Source: Chloroflexota bacterium
GTDB lineage: Bacteria; Chloroflexota; Dehalococcoidia; Bin125
DNA length: 64,000 bases
Assembly: GCA_026707145.1 (NCBI GenBank)
Contig: JAPOXK010000027.1
Coordinates: 146,244-210,243 of the forward strand
Direction: 5' to 3'
Part shown: piece after piece, positions 44,655 to 56,357 of the stretch
Numbering within the stretch: position 1 is the stretch's first letter
Layout: each line of letters begins with the position of its first letter
Made by a program: the position numbers and the translations under genes
Notes under the pieces: model-generated
Seen by the model: only the letters and a program-made list of their open reading frames with translations
Told to the model about the DNA's origin: nothing
Database searches by the model: none

Positions 44655-44918
44655 ATGCCTGATCTCGTACTCCAAGTCGGCGACACAGGATTCTCGGACG
44701 GACTGAAGTTCCTCGGAGCCGGACTCGCGATCGGGTTCGGGGCCCTGGGACCGGCACTCGGCATCGGCTGGTTGGTGGGCAAGGCGATGGAATCGCTCGG
44801 CCGCAACCCAGACGCAGCCGAGCGTATCCAGCCCAACATGATCTTGGGCATGGCCTTTGCGGAAGCGATCGGCATCTACGCCCTGGTCGTCGCCGTGATG
44901 ATCGGGTTCGTCTTCTAA
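44655..44918 (+). CDS. atpE: F0F1 ATP synthase subunit c
   Basis: An 87-residue two-helix proteolipid. Helix 1 carries a Gly-rich core (GAGLAIGFGALGPALGIG), the polar loop reads GRNPDAAERI, and helix 2 carries the ion-binding Glu70 in FAEAIGIYALVVAV. The set of additional ligands for Na+ (Gln in helix 1, Ser/Thr after the Glu) is absent, so proton coupling is expected. The N-terminus is slightly longer than in E. coli. Confidence 0.95.
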   Translation: MPDLVLQVGDTGFSDGLKFLGAGLAIGFGALGPALGIGWLVGKAMESLGRNPDAAERIQPNMILGMAFAEAIGIYALVVAVMIGFVF

Positions 44919-44993
44919 CGCCGCCGCGCGTGCGACCCCGAGGGCGGCGCGCTCCCGCGACTCGCCGTCCTCCCCTTCGGAAAGGAGAGCGCC

Positions 44994-45500
44994 GTGGACG
45001 GTCTCGGCATTAACTTGCCCGGCCTGATCACGCAGTTCGTCAACTTCGGCATCCTGCTCCTGATCCTCTGGGTCTTCCTGCACAAGCCTCTCCGGCGCGT
45101 CCTGGACGAGCGCCGGCGGCGGATTGAAGATGGCCTGAAGGCCTCTGAGCGGGCCCAGGCGGCCGTGCAAGACGCCGAAGCCCAGGCTCAGGCCGAAATT
45201 CAGCAAGGGCGGCAGGAGGGCCAGGCCCTCGTCGCCCAGGCCCAGGAGGTCGCGCAGCGTATCGAAGCCGAGGCGCGCGACAACGCGCGCCAAGAAGCGG
45301 AGCAGATCGTCGCCCGTGCGCGACAGGAGATCCAGCAGGAGCGCGATCTGGCCATCGCCCGTGTCCGTGAAGAGTTCGCCGACCTGACCATCGCCGCTGC
45401 CGAGCGCGTGATCGGCCAGGCCCTCGATCGCGACGCGCACGAGCGCCTCATCCAGGAAATGCTGGCCGAGTCGACCCTCGGCACCGCCAGTCAGAATTAG
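44994..45500 (+). CDS. atpF: F0F1 ATP synthase subunit b
   Basis: A 168-residue peripheral-stalk subunit: a membrane helix at LITQFVNFGILLLILWVFLHKPL, then a long Ala/Gln/Glu/Arg-rich coiled coil and a C-terminal ATIAAAERV-type segment (LTIAAAERVIGQALD) that contacts the δ subunit. GTG start with GGAGAG six bases upstream. The 75-bp gap after atpE contains a CGCCGCC/GGCGGCG stem that might tune expression relative to subunit c (inference). Confidence 0.95.
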   Translation: MDGLGINLPGLITQFVNFGILLLILWVFLHKPLRRVLDERRRRIEDGLKASERAQAAVQDAEAQAQAEIQQGRQEGQALVAQAQEVAQRIEAEARDNARQEAEQIVARARQEIQQERDLAIARVREEFADLTIAAAERVIGQALDRDAHERLIQEMLAESTLGTASQN

Positions 45501-45518
45501 CGCGGGAGAACGGCTGTC

Positions 45519-46064
45519 GTGCCCGTCCGCGAAGTCGCCGCCAAGCGTTACGCTCAAGCGATCTTCGGGATCGCCCGTGACGCGGCTGCCTTCGACCGCT
45601 GGCGCGCCGACCTCGAGAGGCTGCGCGCCCTCGTCGCCGAGCCCACCGTCGGCGGCTTCCTGACCAGCACCGCGACCCCCGAAGTCCGCAAGACCGAGCT
45701 GTTGCAACAGGGCCTAGAGGGCGTGGACCCCCAGGTCCTCAACTTCGCCCGCTTGCTCGTGCGCAAGCGCCGTCTCGCCCTCACGGAGGAGATCGTCGAG
45801 ATCTTCGACGAGCTCCTGAACGATCAGCGCGGCGTCGTCCGCGCGCACATCACCACGGCCGTCCCCCTCACGGACAACGCACGCACGCAGCTGTCCGCTG
45901 CCATCCGTACCGCTGCCGGCGCGACGGAAGTGGCGCTTCAGGAAGATGTCGCGCGGGAAGTGCTCGGTGGAGCCGTCCTGCGCATCGGCGACCACCTCGT
46001 CGACGGCAGTGTTCGTACGCGGCTGCACGGCCTCCGCCAAAGCATCGCCGGCCGCAGCCGGTAG
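45519..46064 (+). CDS. atpH: F0F1 ATP synthase subunit δ
   Basis: A 181-residue δ (OSCP) subunit linking the peripheral stalk to F1. N-terminal helical domain AAKRYAQAIFGIARD, then VLNFARLLVRKRRLALTEEIVEIFDELLNDQRGVVRAHITTAVPL and a C-terminal VLGGAVLRIGDHLVDGSVRTRLHGL, all standard. GTG start; 18 bp after atpF. Confidence 0.95.
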   Translation: MPVREVAAKRYAQAIFGIARDAAAFDRWRADLERLRALVAEPTVGGFLTSTATPEVRKTELLQQGLEGVDPQVLNFARLLVRKRRLALTEEIVEIFDELLNDQRGVVRAHITTAVPLTDNARTQLSAAIRTAAGATEVALQEDVAREVLGGAVLRIGDHLVDGSVRTRLHGLRQSIAGRSR

Positions 46065-46073
46065 GAGAGAACT

Positions 46074-47603
46074 ATGGCTGTTCGCCCAGAAGAGATCGCT
46101 TCCATCATTCGCCAGCAGATCGAAGGCTTCGAGACGGGCGTCGTCGCGGCAGACGTAGGCACGGTTGTCGAAGCCGCGGATGGAATCGCCCGCATCCACG
46201 GCCTCTCCGGCGCTTTGGCGGGAGAGCTGTTGGAGTTTCCCCACGCCGACGCGCAAGGCAATCCGATCATGGGCATGGCCTTGAACTTGGAAGAGGAGAT
46301 CGTCGGCGCCGTCATCCTCGGCGCCTACGAGCAGATCGAGGAAGGCGACGAGGTCCGGACCACTGGCCGCGTTGCCGACGTTCCCGTTGGCGACGCTCTC
46401 ATCGGTCGCGTGGTCAACGCCTTGGGCGATCCGATCGACGGCAAAGGCCCGATCCAGGCGGCCGCCCGCCGTCCCGTCGAGCGCATCGCCCCTAACGTGG
46501 TCACACGCCAGAGCGTCGACACCCCCGTGCAAACGGGCATCAAAGCGATCGATGCCATGATCCCTATCGGTCGCGGCCAGCGCGAGCTCATCATCGGCGA
46601 CCGCCAGACCGGCAAATCCGCCATCGCGATCGACACCATCATTAATCAAAAAGGGGGCGACCTCCTCTGCGTCTACGTCGCCATCGGTCAAAAACAGGCC
46701 AAAGTCGCGCAGGTCGTCGGCGTTTTGGAGGAGCACGGCGCGCTCGATCACACGGTGGTCGTCGCCGCCAATTCCTCCGAGGCCGCCGCTCAGCAGTACA
46801 TCGCGCCCTACGCGGGTTGCGCCATCGCTGAGCACTTCATGGAGCAAGGCAAAGACACCCTCATCGTCTATGACGATCTCAGCAAGCATGCCTGGGCCTA
46901 CCGCCAAGTCTCGTTGCTGCTGCGCCGTCCTCCCGGTCGCGAAGCCTTCCCGGGCGACGTGTTCTATCTGCACTCCCGTCTGTTGGAGCGCTCCGCCAAG
47001 CTCAACGCCGCCAACGGCGGCGGTTCCATGACCGCTCTGCCGATCATCGAAACCCAGGCGGGCGACGTCTCCGCCTACATTCCCACGAACGTCATCTCCA
47101 TCACCGATGGCCAGATCTTCTTGGAGGCGGACCTCTTCAATGCCGGCCAGCGCCCCGCCGTGAACGCCGGCATCTCGGTCAGCCGCGTCGGGGGTGCCGC
47201 CCAGCGCAAGGCGATGCGGGCGGTCGCCGGCCAGCTCCGCCTCGATATGGCGCAATTCCGCGATCTCCAGGCGTTCGCCCAGTTTGGGACCGCCGACCTC
47301 GACCCCGCTACCCGCCGTCAGCTGGAGCGGGGCCTGCGGCTCAACGCCCTCCTCGTTCAACCCGAGAACGAGCCCCTGCGCCTTGGTCACCAGGTCGCCG
47401 CGATCTGGGCCGCTGGGCGCGGCTTTCTGGACGATGTCGCGGTCAACAAGGTCGGCGCTTTCGAAAAGGCTCTCGTCGACTTCCTCAACAGCAGCCACCC
47501 CCAGATCGCCGACGCCATTGATGCGACCGGCGATCTCAACGAGGACACCGAAGCGCAGCTCACCAAAGCGCTCGAAGACTTCAAAGCCACGGTGCCTTTC
47601 TAG
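46074..47603 (+). CDS. atpA: F0F1 ATP synthase subunit α
   Basis: A 509-residue non-catalytic nucleotide-binding subunit of F1. β-barrel N-domain, Walker [54 protein letters not shown] and the arginine-finger segment [11 protein letters not shown] are all present. Length is usual for the family. Confidence 0.97.
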   Translation: MAVRPEEIASIIRQQIEGFETGVVAADVGTVVEAADGIARIHGLSGALAGELLEFPHADAQGNPIMGMALNLEEEIVGAVILGAYEQIEEGDEVRTTGRVADVPVGDALIGRVVNALGDPIDGKGPIQAAARRPVERIAPNVVTRQSVDTPVQTGIKAIDAMIPIGRGQRELIIGDRQTGKSAIAIDTIINQKGGDLLCVYVAIGQKQAKVAQVVGVLEEHGALDHTVVVAANSSEAAAQQYIAPYAGCAIAEHFMEQGKDTLIVYDDLSKHAWAYRQVSLLLRRPPGREAFPGDVFYLHSRLLERSAKLNAANGGGSMTALPIIETQAGDVSAYIPTNVISITDGQIFLEADLFNAGQRPAVNAGISVSRVGGAAQRKAMRAVAGQLRLDMAQFRDLQAFAQFGTADLDPATRRQLERGLRLNALLVQPENEPLRLGHQVAAIWAAGRGFLDDVAVNKVGAFEKALVDFLNSSHPQIADAIDATGDLNEDTEAQLTKALEDFKATVPF

Positions 47604-47640
47604 GCGCCGCGCCGTGGCATAGAGGAGCGGACACGACTGC

Positions 47641-48521
47641 ATGGCAACCCTCCGCGAGATCCGCCGCCGCATTCGCTCGGTCGAAAACACGGCCAAGATC
47701 ACCAATGCGCTCCAGCTCGTCGCCGCCTCCAAGATGCGCCGCGCGCAGGAGCGAGCCCTCGCCGCCCGGCCGTACGCCGAACACATGCGCGCCGTGTTGC
47801 GCAACCTCGCCACGGCCCACAGCGGCGAGGACGCGGAAGAGGGCGGTGCGGCGCATCCCCTCCTCCAACAGCGCGAGATCCGTGAAGCGACCGTGCTCCT
47901 CGTCACGCCGGACCGCGGCCTCGCCGGCGGCCTCATCGCCAACCTCGAGCGTCACGCCGGAGAGATCGTCCTCAGCCCCGATCGCACGGGCGAGGTTTCC
48001 ATGGTCCCCATCGGCCGCAAAGGCCGCGATTACTACGCCCGCTTCGACATTCCTTTTCGCGCCGAGTTCACCCAGCTCGGCGACTACCCCTCCCTTGCCC
48101 AGATTCGCCCCATCTCCCGCGTCGCAATCGACGACTACATCGCCGGCACCGTCGACCAAGTGCTGCTCGTCTACGCCCAGTTCGTCAGTACCGCCAACCA
48201 GAAACCCACCACCGTGCAGATCCTCCCGGTCCAACCGCCCGAGACAGATGGTCCAGCGCAGGAGATGCCGTACATCTTCGAGCCGTCCCCGCAAGCGTTG
48301 CTGGAGGAGCTCCTCCCCCGCTACGTCGAGACGCAGCTCTATCAAGCCATCTTGGAGGCTGCCGCGAGCGAGCAGTCCGCCCGCATGGTCGCGATGAAGA
48401 ACGCGACCGACGCCGCCAACGAGATGGTCGAGGATCTCACCCTCGACTACAACAAAGCGCGCCAGAATCAGATCACCGCCGAGCTGCTCGATATCGCAGG
48501 CGGCGTCGAGGCCCTAGCCGG

Positions 48522-48525
<4 letters not shown>
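47641..48525 (+). CDS. atpG: F0F1 ATP synthase subunit γ
   Basis: A 294-residue central-shaft subunit. The N-terminal coiled-coil arm (LREIRRRIRSVENTAKITNALQLVAASKMRRAQ) and C-terminal arm (AARMVAMKNATDAANEMVEDLTLDYNKARQNQITAELLDI-like) are conserved; the mid-domain has the usual Rossmann-like core. Its TGA overlaps the ATG of an inserted HAD gene. Confidence 0.96.
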
Positions 48526-50641
<2,116 letters not shown>

Positions 50642-50721
50642 TCCGATCGAGCGCGGCAGCCCAAACTAAGCTTCTGGAGGTCCGCCCGCAAGCAGCGCCT
50701 CTCAACCGCTAACGAGAAACG

Positions 50722-51171
50722 ATGGCGAAACTCAGTCTCGAAATCATCACCGGTGAGCGGGTCCTCTTCGAAGAGACCGGCATCGACGCGGTCATTGCGC
50801 CCGGCGTCATCGGGGAGCTCGGCATCCTCCCCAACCACGCCCCGCTCGTCACCGTCCTCCAGCCCGGCGAGCTGCGCGTCCAACGGGAAGGCAACGCCGA
50901 CGAACCGTTCTTCGTCAGCGGGGGCTTCCTCGAAGTCCACGACGACACCGTCACTGTGCTCGCCGACACCGCCGAGCGCGGGGATGAAATCGATCTCGAG
51001 CGCGCCGAGGCAGCGCGGGCCCGCGCCGCCGACCGCCTGCGCAGCGAGGTGGATGTCGACCGCGCGCGGGCCCAGGCCGCCATGCAGCGATCCCTGATGC
51101 GCATCCGCATCGGCGAGCGCCGTGCGCGGCGGCGTGCCTCGCAGCGCGGCGGCGATCCCCCCAGCCGTTAG
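50722..51171 (+). CDS. atpC: F0F1 ATP synthase subunit ε
   Basis: A 149-residue subunit: N-terminal β-sandwich (LSLEIITGERVLFEETGIDAVIAPGVIGELGILPNHAPLVTVLQPGEL) and a C-terminal helical hairpin rich in Arg/Ala (AARARAADRLRSEVDVDRARAQAAMQRSLMR) that can inhibit hydrolysis. Ends in a basic, Ser-rich tail. Last gene of the atp cluster; the 80-bp gap before it has no notable feature. Confidence 0.94.
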   Translation: MAKLSLEIITGERVLFEETGIDAVIAPGVIGELGILPNHAPLVTVLQPGELRVQREGNADEPFFVSGGFLEVHDDTVTVLADTAERGDEIDLERAEAARARAADRLRSEVDVDRARAQAAMQRSLMRIRIGERRARRRASQRGGDPPSR

Positions 51172-51274
51172 CGCGCTGCCGGCGCCGCGCCGCGAAGCGT
51201 GTCGCCGTGCACGCGTACAGGCGTACAGTGGAGGGACCCTGTTCGGCGCGAGTAGGGATGCGTCGGAGGTCTCA

Positions 51275-52555
51275 GTGACCCAAGTCTCCTACCTCATCGA
51301 CGGGGGCGCTCGTCTGCACGGCGCCGTTCCGATCAGCGGGGGCAAGAACGCCGCCATGCCCTGCATGGCCGCTGCTCTCCTCACCGATGCCCCCTGTCGC
51401 ATTACCAACGTCCCCATGATCGGCGACGTCCGCCTCTTCGGCGCCATCCTGGAAGACCTCGGGGCCGATGTCACTGTCGACCCCGCCGCCAACACGCTCC
51501 ATCTCGCGGCCCCCGGACCGCTCGGCGACGTGCCGCCCGATCGCCTCGTCGCCAATCAGCGCGCCTCGTTCCTAGTCATGGGCCCGCTCCTCGCCCGCCT
51601 CGGCCGCGCCGCCTGCAGCGCCCCCGGCGGTGACGGGATCGGCCAGCGGCCGCTGGACGTCCATCTCCGGGGCTTCGCTGCCCTCGGCGCCGATATCCGC
51701 GAAGTCGGCGGCCGCTACGTGGCCTCCGCGCCGCAGCTGCGCGGCGCCCGCGTCGTCCTCGACTACCCCAGCGTGCTCGGCACGGAGAACCTGCTCCTCG
51801 CCGCCGTCCTTGCCGCTGGCCACACCACTATCGTGAACGCGGCTGCCGAGCCAGAGATCGTCTGCCTGGCCTCCATGCTGACCGCTATGGGCGCCCAGGT
51901 GCACGGCGCCGGGACCCATACCATTGAGATCGACGGCGTGCCCGCCCTCGCCGGCGCCGACCACCGCCTCATCCCCGACCGTATCGAGACCGGCACCTTC
52001 GCGATCGCCGCCGCCATGACCGGTGGCGACCTGACGCTCGACGGGGCACAGCCCCGGCACCTTGATGCGCTCTTTAGCAAGCTCGCCGACATCGGCGTCC
52101 ACATCCACGAAGACGAGGCCGCAGTCCGCGTGGCTGCCGCTGACCGTCTCAATGCCAGCACCATCCAAGCCGTTCCCTTCCCCGGCCTTCCCACCGATCT
52201 GCAAGCCCTCATGACCACGCTCCTCACCCAGGCCGACGGCGTCAGCGTCGTGCACGAGCGTGTCTTCGAGAGCCGCCTCCAGTACGTGGGCGAGCTGCGG
52301 AAGCTTGGCGCCCGCATCCACACCGCCGGCAGCACGGCGATCGTCCAGGGCCCGACGCCGCTCCGCGGCTCCACCGTGCGCGGCCTCGACATCCGCGCCG
52401 CCGCTGCGCTTGTCGTCGCCGCCCTCGCCGCGAGTGGCCGCACCGAGCTGCGGGACGCGTACCATCTCGATCGGGGCTATGAGTGCCTCGACCGCAAACT
52501 GCGCGCTCTCGGCGCTTCCATCGAGCGTATTGCTCCTCGCGAATCCAGCGCCTGA
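51275..52555 (+). CDS. murA: UDP-N-acetylglucosamine 1-carboxyvinyltransferase MurA with Asp at the catalytic-Cys position
   Basis: A 426-residue EPSP-synthase-fold enzyme making the first committed step of peptidoglycan: SGGKNAAMPCMAAALLTD (Lys-Asn of the active site), RASFLVMGPLLARLG, SAPGGDGIGQRPLDVHLRG, SVLGTENLLLAAVLA and GLPTDLQALMTTLLTQADG. In most MurA the loop reads PGGCxIG; here the Cys is Asp120 (bases 51632-51634), as in mycobacteria and chlamydiae, where it gives natural fosfomycin insensitivity. GTG 51275 follows GGAGGT; the frame is open further upstream without homology. Confidence 0.94.
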   Translation: MTQVSYLIDGGARLHGAVPISGGKNAAMPCMAAALLTDAPCRITNVPMIGDVRLFGAILEDLGADVTVDPAANTLHLAAPGPLGDVPPDRLVANQRASFLVMGPLLARLGRAACSAPGGDGIGQRPLDVHLRGFAALGADIREVGGRYVASAPQLRGARVVLDYPSVLGTENLLLAAVLAAGHTTIVNAAAEPEIVCLASMLTAMGAQVHGAGTHTIEIDGVPALAGADHRLIPDRIETGTFAIAAAMTGGDLTLDGAQPRHLDALFSKLADIGVHIHEDEAAVRVAAADRLNASTIQAVPFPGLPTDLQALMTTLLTQADGVSVVHERVFESRLQYVGELRKLGARIHTAGSTAIVQGPTPLRGSTVRGLDIRAAAALVVAALAASGRTELRDAYHLDRGYECLDRKLRALGASIERIAPRESSA

Positions 52556-52664
52556 CTGCTCCAACGCTCGCCGCTGCGTCGCCCGCGTTTCCGTCCGAGT
52601 CGTCCCGCGATCGATATACACTAGCGAGTGGCCCTGCCAGCGACTGCAGGTGTCAAGGGGGACC

Positions 52665-53696
52665 ATGGTGCTCGGCAAAAAGATCGGCATCGATCTCGGC
52701 ACCGCCAACATCCTCGCCGCTGTGCGGGGCCAAGGCGTGGTGCTCAACGAGCCCGCCACCGTGGCGCTCGCCCACCGCGATAACGCTGTCGTCGCCGTCG
52801 GAACGGCCGCCCGCGCCATGCTGGGCCGTAGTCCGGACAGCATCAGCGTCATTCGTCCCTTGCGCGACGGCGTGATCGCCGACTACGTCGTCACGGAGGC
52901 GATGCTGCGCTATTTCATCGGCAAGGTCACGGGTCGCTTCGCTCTCGTGAAGCCGGAAGTCATGATCTGTATTCCGGCTGGGGTGAATACCGTCGAACAG
53001 CGGGCCGTTCGCGATGCTGCCGAGCAGGCCGGCGCCCGCCGTCCCGCGCACCTCATCCCCGAGCCGCTCGCCGCCGCCATCGGCGCCGGCCTCCCCGTCG
53101 CGACCCCGCGCGGGAATCTCATCTGTGACATCGGCGCCGGGCGCACGGAAGCGGCGCTCATCACCATGTACGGCATGATGACCTGGGAATCCGTGCGCGT
53201 CGCCGGCGACCGCTTCGATGACGCGATCGTCGCCTACATGAAGCGCCGCCACAACCTCATCATCGGCACGCGCACCGCCGAGGATCTCAAGATCAACATT
53301 GGCTCCGCCCTCCCGGTGGACGACACGCTCCGCACCCAAGTGCGCGGACGCGATCATCTCAGCGGTCTGCCCCGTACCGTGACCGTCACCTCGAACGAGG
53401 TCGCTACCGCCCTGCAAGAGCCGCTTGCCGTCGCGCTCGGCGCCATTAAAGCTGCGCTTGAGAAAACCCCGCCCGAGCTCGCCGCCGATGTCATCGACCG
53501 CGGCATCGTCATGACGGGGGGCAGCTCTCTCCTCCGCAACCTCCCCCGTCTCGTCACCGAGGAGACGGGGGTTCCTTGCCATCTTGCCGACAACCCCATC
53601 GAGTGCGTCGCCCAAGGTGCCAGCCTCGCGCTCGAATACCTGGATGTGATCGAGCGCAACTCCCCCATGGACGAAGGCCTGCTCGTCGGCGCTTAA
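52665..53696 (+). CDS. mreB: Rod-shape actin homologue MreB/Mbl
   Basis: A 343-residue bacterial actin. Phosphate-1 motif IGIDLGTANILAAV, VRPLRDGVIADYVVTEAML, PAGVNTVEQRAVRDAAEQAGA, phosphate-2 CDIGAGRTEAALIT and the adenosine motif VMTGGSSLLRNLPRLV. It organises elongation-phase wall synthesis, consistent with a rod-shaped cell and with murA next door. No mreC or mreD follows; a strong hairpin ends the gene instead. ATG 52665 chosen by homology and the GGGG just upstream. Confidence 0.94.
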   Translation: MVLGKKIGIDLGTANILAAVRGQGVVLNEPATVALAHRDNAVVAVGTAARAMLGRSPDSISVIRPLRDGVIADYVVTEAMLRYFIGKVTGRFALVKPEVMICIPAGVNTVEQRAVRDAAEQAGARRPAHLIPEPLAAAIGAGLPVATPRGNLICDIGAGRTEAALITMYGMMTWESVRVAGDRFDDAIVAYMKRRHNLIIGTRTAEDLKINIGSALPVDDTLRTQVRGRDHLSGLPRTVTVTSNEVATALQEPLAVALGAIKAALEKTPPELAADVIDRGIVMTGGSSLLRNLPRLVTEETGVPCHLADNPIECVAQGASLALEYLDVIERNSPMDEGLLVGA

Positions 53697-53754
53697 CCCG
53701 CGCGCCGTCCGTCACCCGCGGCGGCGTCCCGCCTGCCACGCGCCCTGCAGCCTG

Positions 53755-53784
53755 CCGGTGCGCGGGCGATCGCTCGCGCGCCGG
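53755..53784 (+). terminator. 30-bp near-perfect palindrome after mreB
   Basis: CCGGTGCGCG-GGCGATCGCT-CGCGCGCCGG folds along its length with only two G·T wobbles. It sits between mreB and gyrA and is followed by a G run. It probably isolates the two genes; there is no T tract. Confidence 0.6.
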
Positions 53785-53806
53785 GGGGGTGTTACGCTCA
53801 GAGTGA

Positions 53807-56257
53807 ATGGTCGACACGCTTCTCCCCGAACCGGAAATCGCGATCGGCACGATCAAAAACACGAAGATCGAGGAGGAGATGCGCACCTCCTACCTCGATT
53901 ACGCCATGAGCGTGATCGTGGCCCGCGCCCTCCCCGACATCCGTGACGGTCTCAAACCTGTCCAGCGGCGCATCCTCTACGCCCTCAACGACCTCGGCCT
54001 CTCCGCCGCCAGCTCGCACAAGAAGAGCGCCCGCCTCGTCGGCGAAGTGCTCGGGAAGTACCACCCCCACTCCGAAGCGCCCGTTTACGAAGCCATGGTG
54101 CGCATGGCCCAACCATTCACCATGCGCTACCCCCTCATTGATGGGCAGGGCAACTTCGGCTCCATCGACGCGGACCCCCCGGCGGCTATGCGCTACACCG
54201 AGGCCCGCCTCAGTCGTCTCGCCGAAGAGATCCTCGCCGACCTCGACAAGCAAACCGTCAACTTCACCCCCAACTTCGACGGATCGCTCACCGAGCCCGC
54301 CGTTCTCCCGGCGCGCCTGCCCAACATCTTGGTCAACGGCTCCTCCGGCATCGCCGTGGGCATGGCGACCAACATTCCGCCGCACCACCTCGGCGAGGTC
54401 GCCGAGGCGATCAAACTGCTCCTGGAGAAGCCGGATGCCTCGGTCGACGAGCTTGTTGAGATCGTCGAGGGGCCGGACTTTCCCTCCGGCGCCCTCGTCT
54501 TTGGGCGCGCTGCCCTCCGCGAGATCTACGCGACCGGCCGCGGCCGCTTCACCATGCGGGCTGAATCCAAGGAGGAAGAGGCGCGCGGGAATCGCACACA
54601 GATCGTCTTCGTTTCCCTGCCGTACCAGACCAACAAGGCCGCGCTGATCGAGCGGATCGCTGATCTCGTCCGCGAGCGCCGTATCGAGGGCATCGCCGAC
54701 CTCCGTGACGAATCCGACCGCGATGGGTTGCGGGTCGTCGTCGAACTCAAGCGCGCCGGCCAGATCCGCACCGTCAGAAGCCAACTCTTCAAGCTCACTC
54801 CTCTCCAGACTACCTATGCCGTCAACATGCTCGCTCTGGTCGACGGCCAGCCCCGCACCGTCACCCTCCGGCAAATACTCCAGGCCTTCATCGACCATCG
54901 CCGTGAGATCATCCGTCGCCGTACGCAGTTCGATCTCGATAAGGCGCGCGCCCGCCATCACATCGTCGAGGGTCTCCTCAAGGCGATCCGCAAACTCACC
55001 GCCGTCATCAAGACCATCCGCGAGGCCCCGTCTGCCGATGACGCCAAGGCAGCGCTCCAACAGCGCCCCTACAACCTCACCGAGCGGCAGGCCCAAGCCG
55101 TTCTCGATATGCAGCTCCGCCGTCTCGCCGCCCTCGAACGGCGCAAGCTGCAGGACGAGCACGAGGCGCTCACCGCGCGCATTGCCGAGCTCGAAGGCAT
55201 CCTCCGCGACCCGAGGAAGGTCGACGCCCTCATCCGCGCCGACATGGACGACCTCGTCGGGAAGTACGCCGGTTCGCGCAAGACCACCATCTTTGAGCAC
55301 GATGTCGAGCATGTCAGCGAGGAGGACCTCGTTCCTCACGAAACCACCGTTATCTCCGTCAGCTCCGGCGGCTACATCAAGCGCATGCCTCTCGCCTCGT
55401 ACCGTCCCCAACACCGGGGCGGCAAAGGCATCAGTGCCATGAAGACCCGGAACCAGGATGTCGTCCGTCACCTCCTCGTTACCGATACGCACGATAATCT
55501 GCTGCTTTTCACGGACCGCGGCCGCGTCTTCAGCCTCAAGGCGTATGAGATTCAGGAGCGCAGCCGCGAGTGGCGTGGCCTCCCCCTCGCGAACCTCATC
55601 CAGCTCAATGCCGCCGAGCGTGTCACCGCCATCGTTCCCGCCGCCAGCTTCGATAAAGACTTCCTCGTCCTCGCTACCAGGGCCGGCGAGGTCAAGAAGA
55701 CCCGGCTCAGCGCCTTCGCCTCCGTTCGCCGCGCCGGTCTCATCGCCTTCAACCTCAAGTCCGGTGACGAGCTGGTCCGCGCTACCTACGCCCATGCCGG
55801 CGACGACGTCATCGTCGTCACTGCCGCAGGCCGCGCGATCCGTTTCCCCGTGGACTCGCTTCGCGCTGCCTCCCGCGGCAGCGGCGGCGTGCGGGCCATC
55901 CGCGTCCCCGGCGACGGACAGCTCGTCGGCCTCGACACCGTCAAGCCCGGTAGCCAGATCCTCACCCTGACGGCCAAGGGCTACGGCAAGCGCACCTCCG
56001 AGGCCGAGTACCCGCGGAAAGGACGCGGAGGCATCGGGATCGTCGCTCACAAGACCACGACGAAGACCGGCCCGGTGGTCGCCCTCCGCTGCGTCAGCGG
56101 CGACGAAGAGCTCGTGATCATCTCCCAGGGCGGCAAGTTCCTCCGCACCGGGATCGCCTCCATCGGATCGCTGGGACGCTCCACCATGGGGGTGCGGACC
56201 ATGGATGTGAGCGGCAGCGGCGATGTCGCTGCCGTCGCCGTCGTCTCGCTGGCCTAA
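53807..56257 (+). CDS. gyrA: DNA gyrase subunit A
   Basis: An 816-residue type IIA topoisomerase subunit. The catalytic Tyr is Tyr130 in [11 protein letters not shown], preceded by [14 protein letters not shown] and the quinolone-determining helix [24 protein letters not shown]. There, E. coli Gly81, Ser83, Ala84 and Asp87 correspond to Ser89, Ala91, Pro92 and Glu95. The C-terminal β-pinwheel carries a GyrA box QHRGGKG (canonical QRRGGKG), which marks gyrase rather than ParC. gyrB is not in this window. Confidence 0.95.
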   Translation: MVDTLLPEPEIAIGTIKNTKIEEEMRTSYLDYAMSVIVARALPDIRDGLKPVQRRILYALNDLGLSAASSHKKSARLVGEVLGKYHPHSEAPVYEAMVRMAQPFTMRYPLIDGQGNFGSIDADPPAAMRYTEARLSRLAEEILADLDKQTVNFTPNFDGSLTEPAVLPARLPNILVNGSSGIAVGMATNIPPHHLGEVAEAIKLLLEKPDASVDELVEIVEGPDFPSGALVFGRAALREIYATGRGRFTMRAESKEEEARGNRTQIVFVSLPYQTNKAALIERIADLVRERRIEGIADLRDESDRDGLRVVVELKRAGQIRTVRSQLFKLTPLQTTYAVNMLALVDGQPRTVTLRQILQAFIDHRREIIRRRTQFDLDKARARHHIVEGLLKAIRKLTAVIKTIREAPSADDAKAALQQRPYNLTERQAQAVLDMQLRRLAALERRKLQDEHEALTARIAELEGILRDPRKVDALIRADMDDLVGKYAGSRKTTIFEHDVEHVSEEDLVPHETTVISVSSGGYIKRMPLASYRPQHRGGKGISAMKTRNQDVVRHLLVTDTHDNLLLFTDRGRVFSLKAYEIQERSREWRGLPLANLIQLNAAERVTAIVPAASFDKDFLVLATRAGEVKKTRLSAFASVRRAGLIAFNLKSGDELVRATYAHAGDDVIVVTAAGRAIRFPVDSLRAASRGSGGVRAIRVPGDGQLVGLDTVKPGSQILTLTAKGYGKRTSEAEYPRKGRGGIGIVAHKTTTKTGPVVALRCVSGDEELVIISQGGKFLRTGIASIGSLGRSTMGVRTMDVSGSGDVAAVAVVSLA

Positions 56258-56336
56258 CGCCTATCCCGGCTCCCTCCGCCGGGGCGAAGGACGAAGATCC
56301 GTCGACGGCTCCGCTCGCCGGCGCAGAACGCTCCAT

Positions 56337-56354
56337 CTCCCGCTGCAGCGGGAG
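56337..56354. terminator. Perfect 18-bp palindrome between convergent genes
   Basis: CTCCCGCTG/CAGCGGGAG lies between the gyrA stop and the stop of the minus-strand dehydrogenase and probably terminates both. No T tract. Confidence 0.6.
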
Positions 56355-56357
56355 GAC

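Noticed and set aside
45714..47942. 742-residue minus-strand frame opposite atpH-atpA-atpG
   Set aside because: Lies opposite three unmistakable ATP synthase genes and has no recognisable domain.
53798..56050. 750-residue minus-strand frame opposite gyrA
   Set aside because: Shadow of gyrA; low-complexity composition, no domain.
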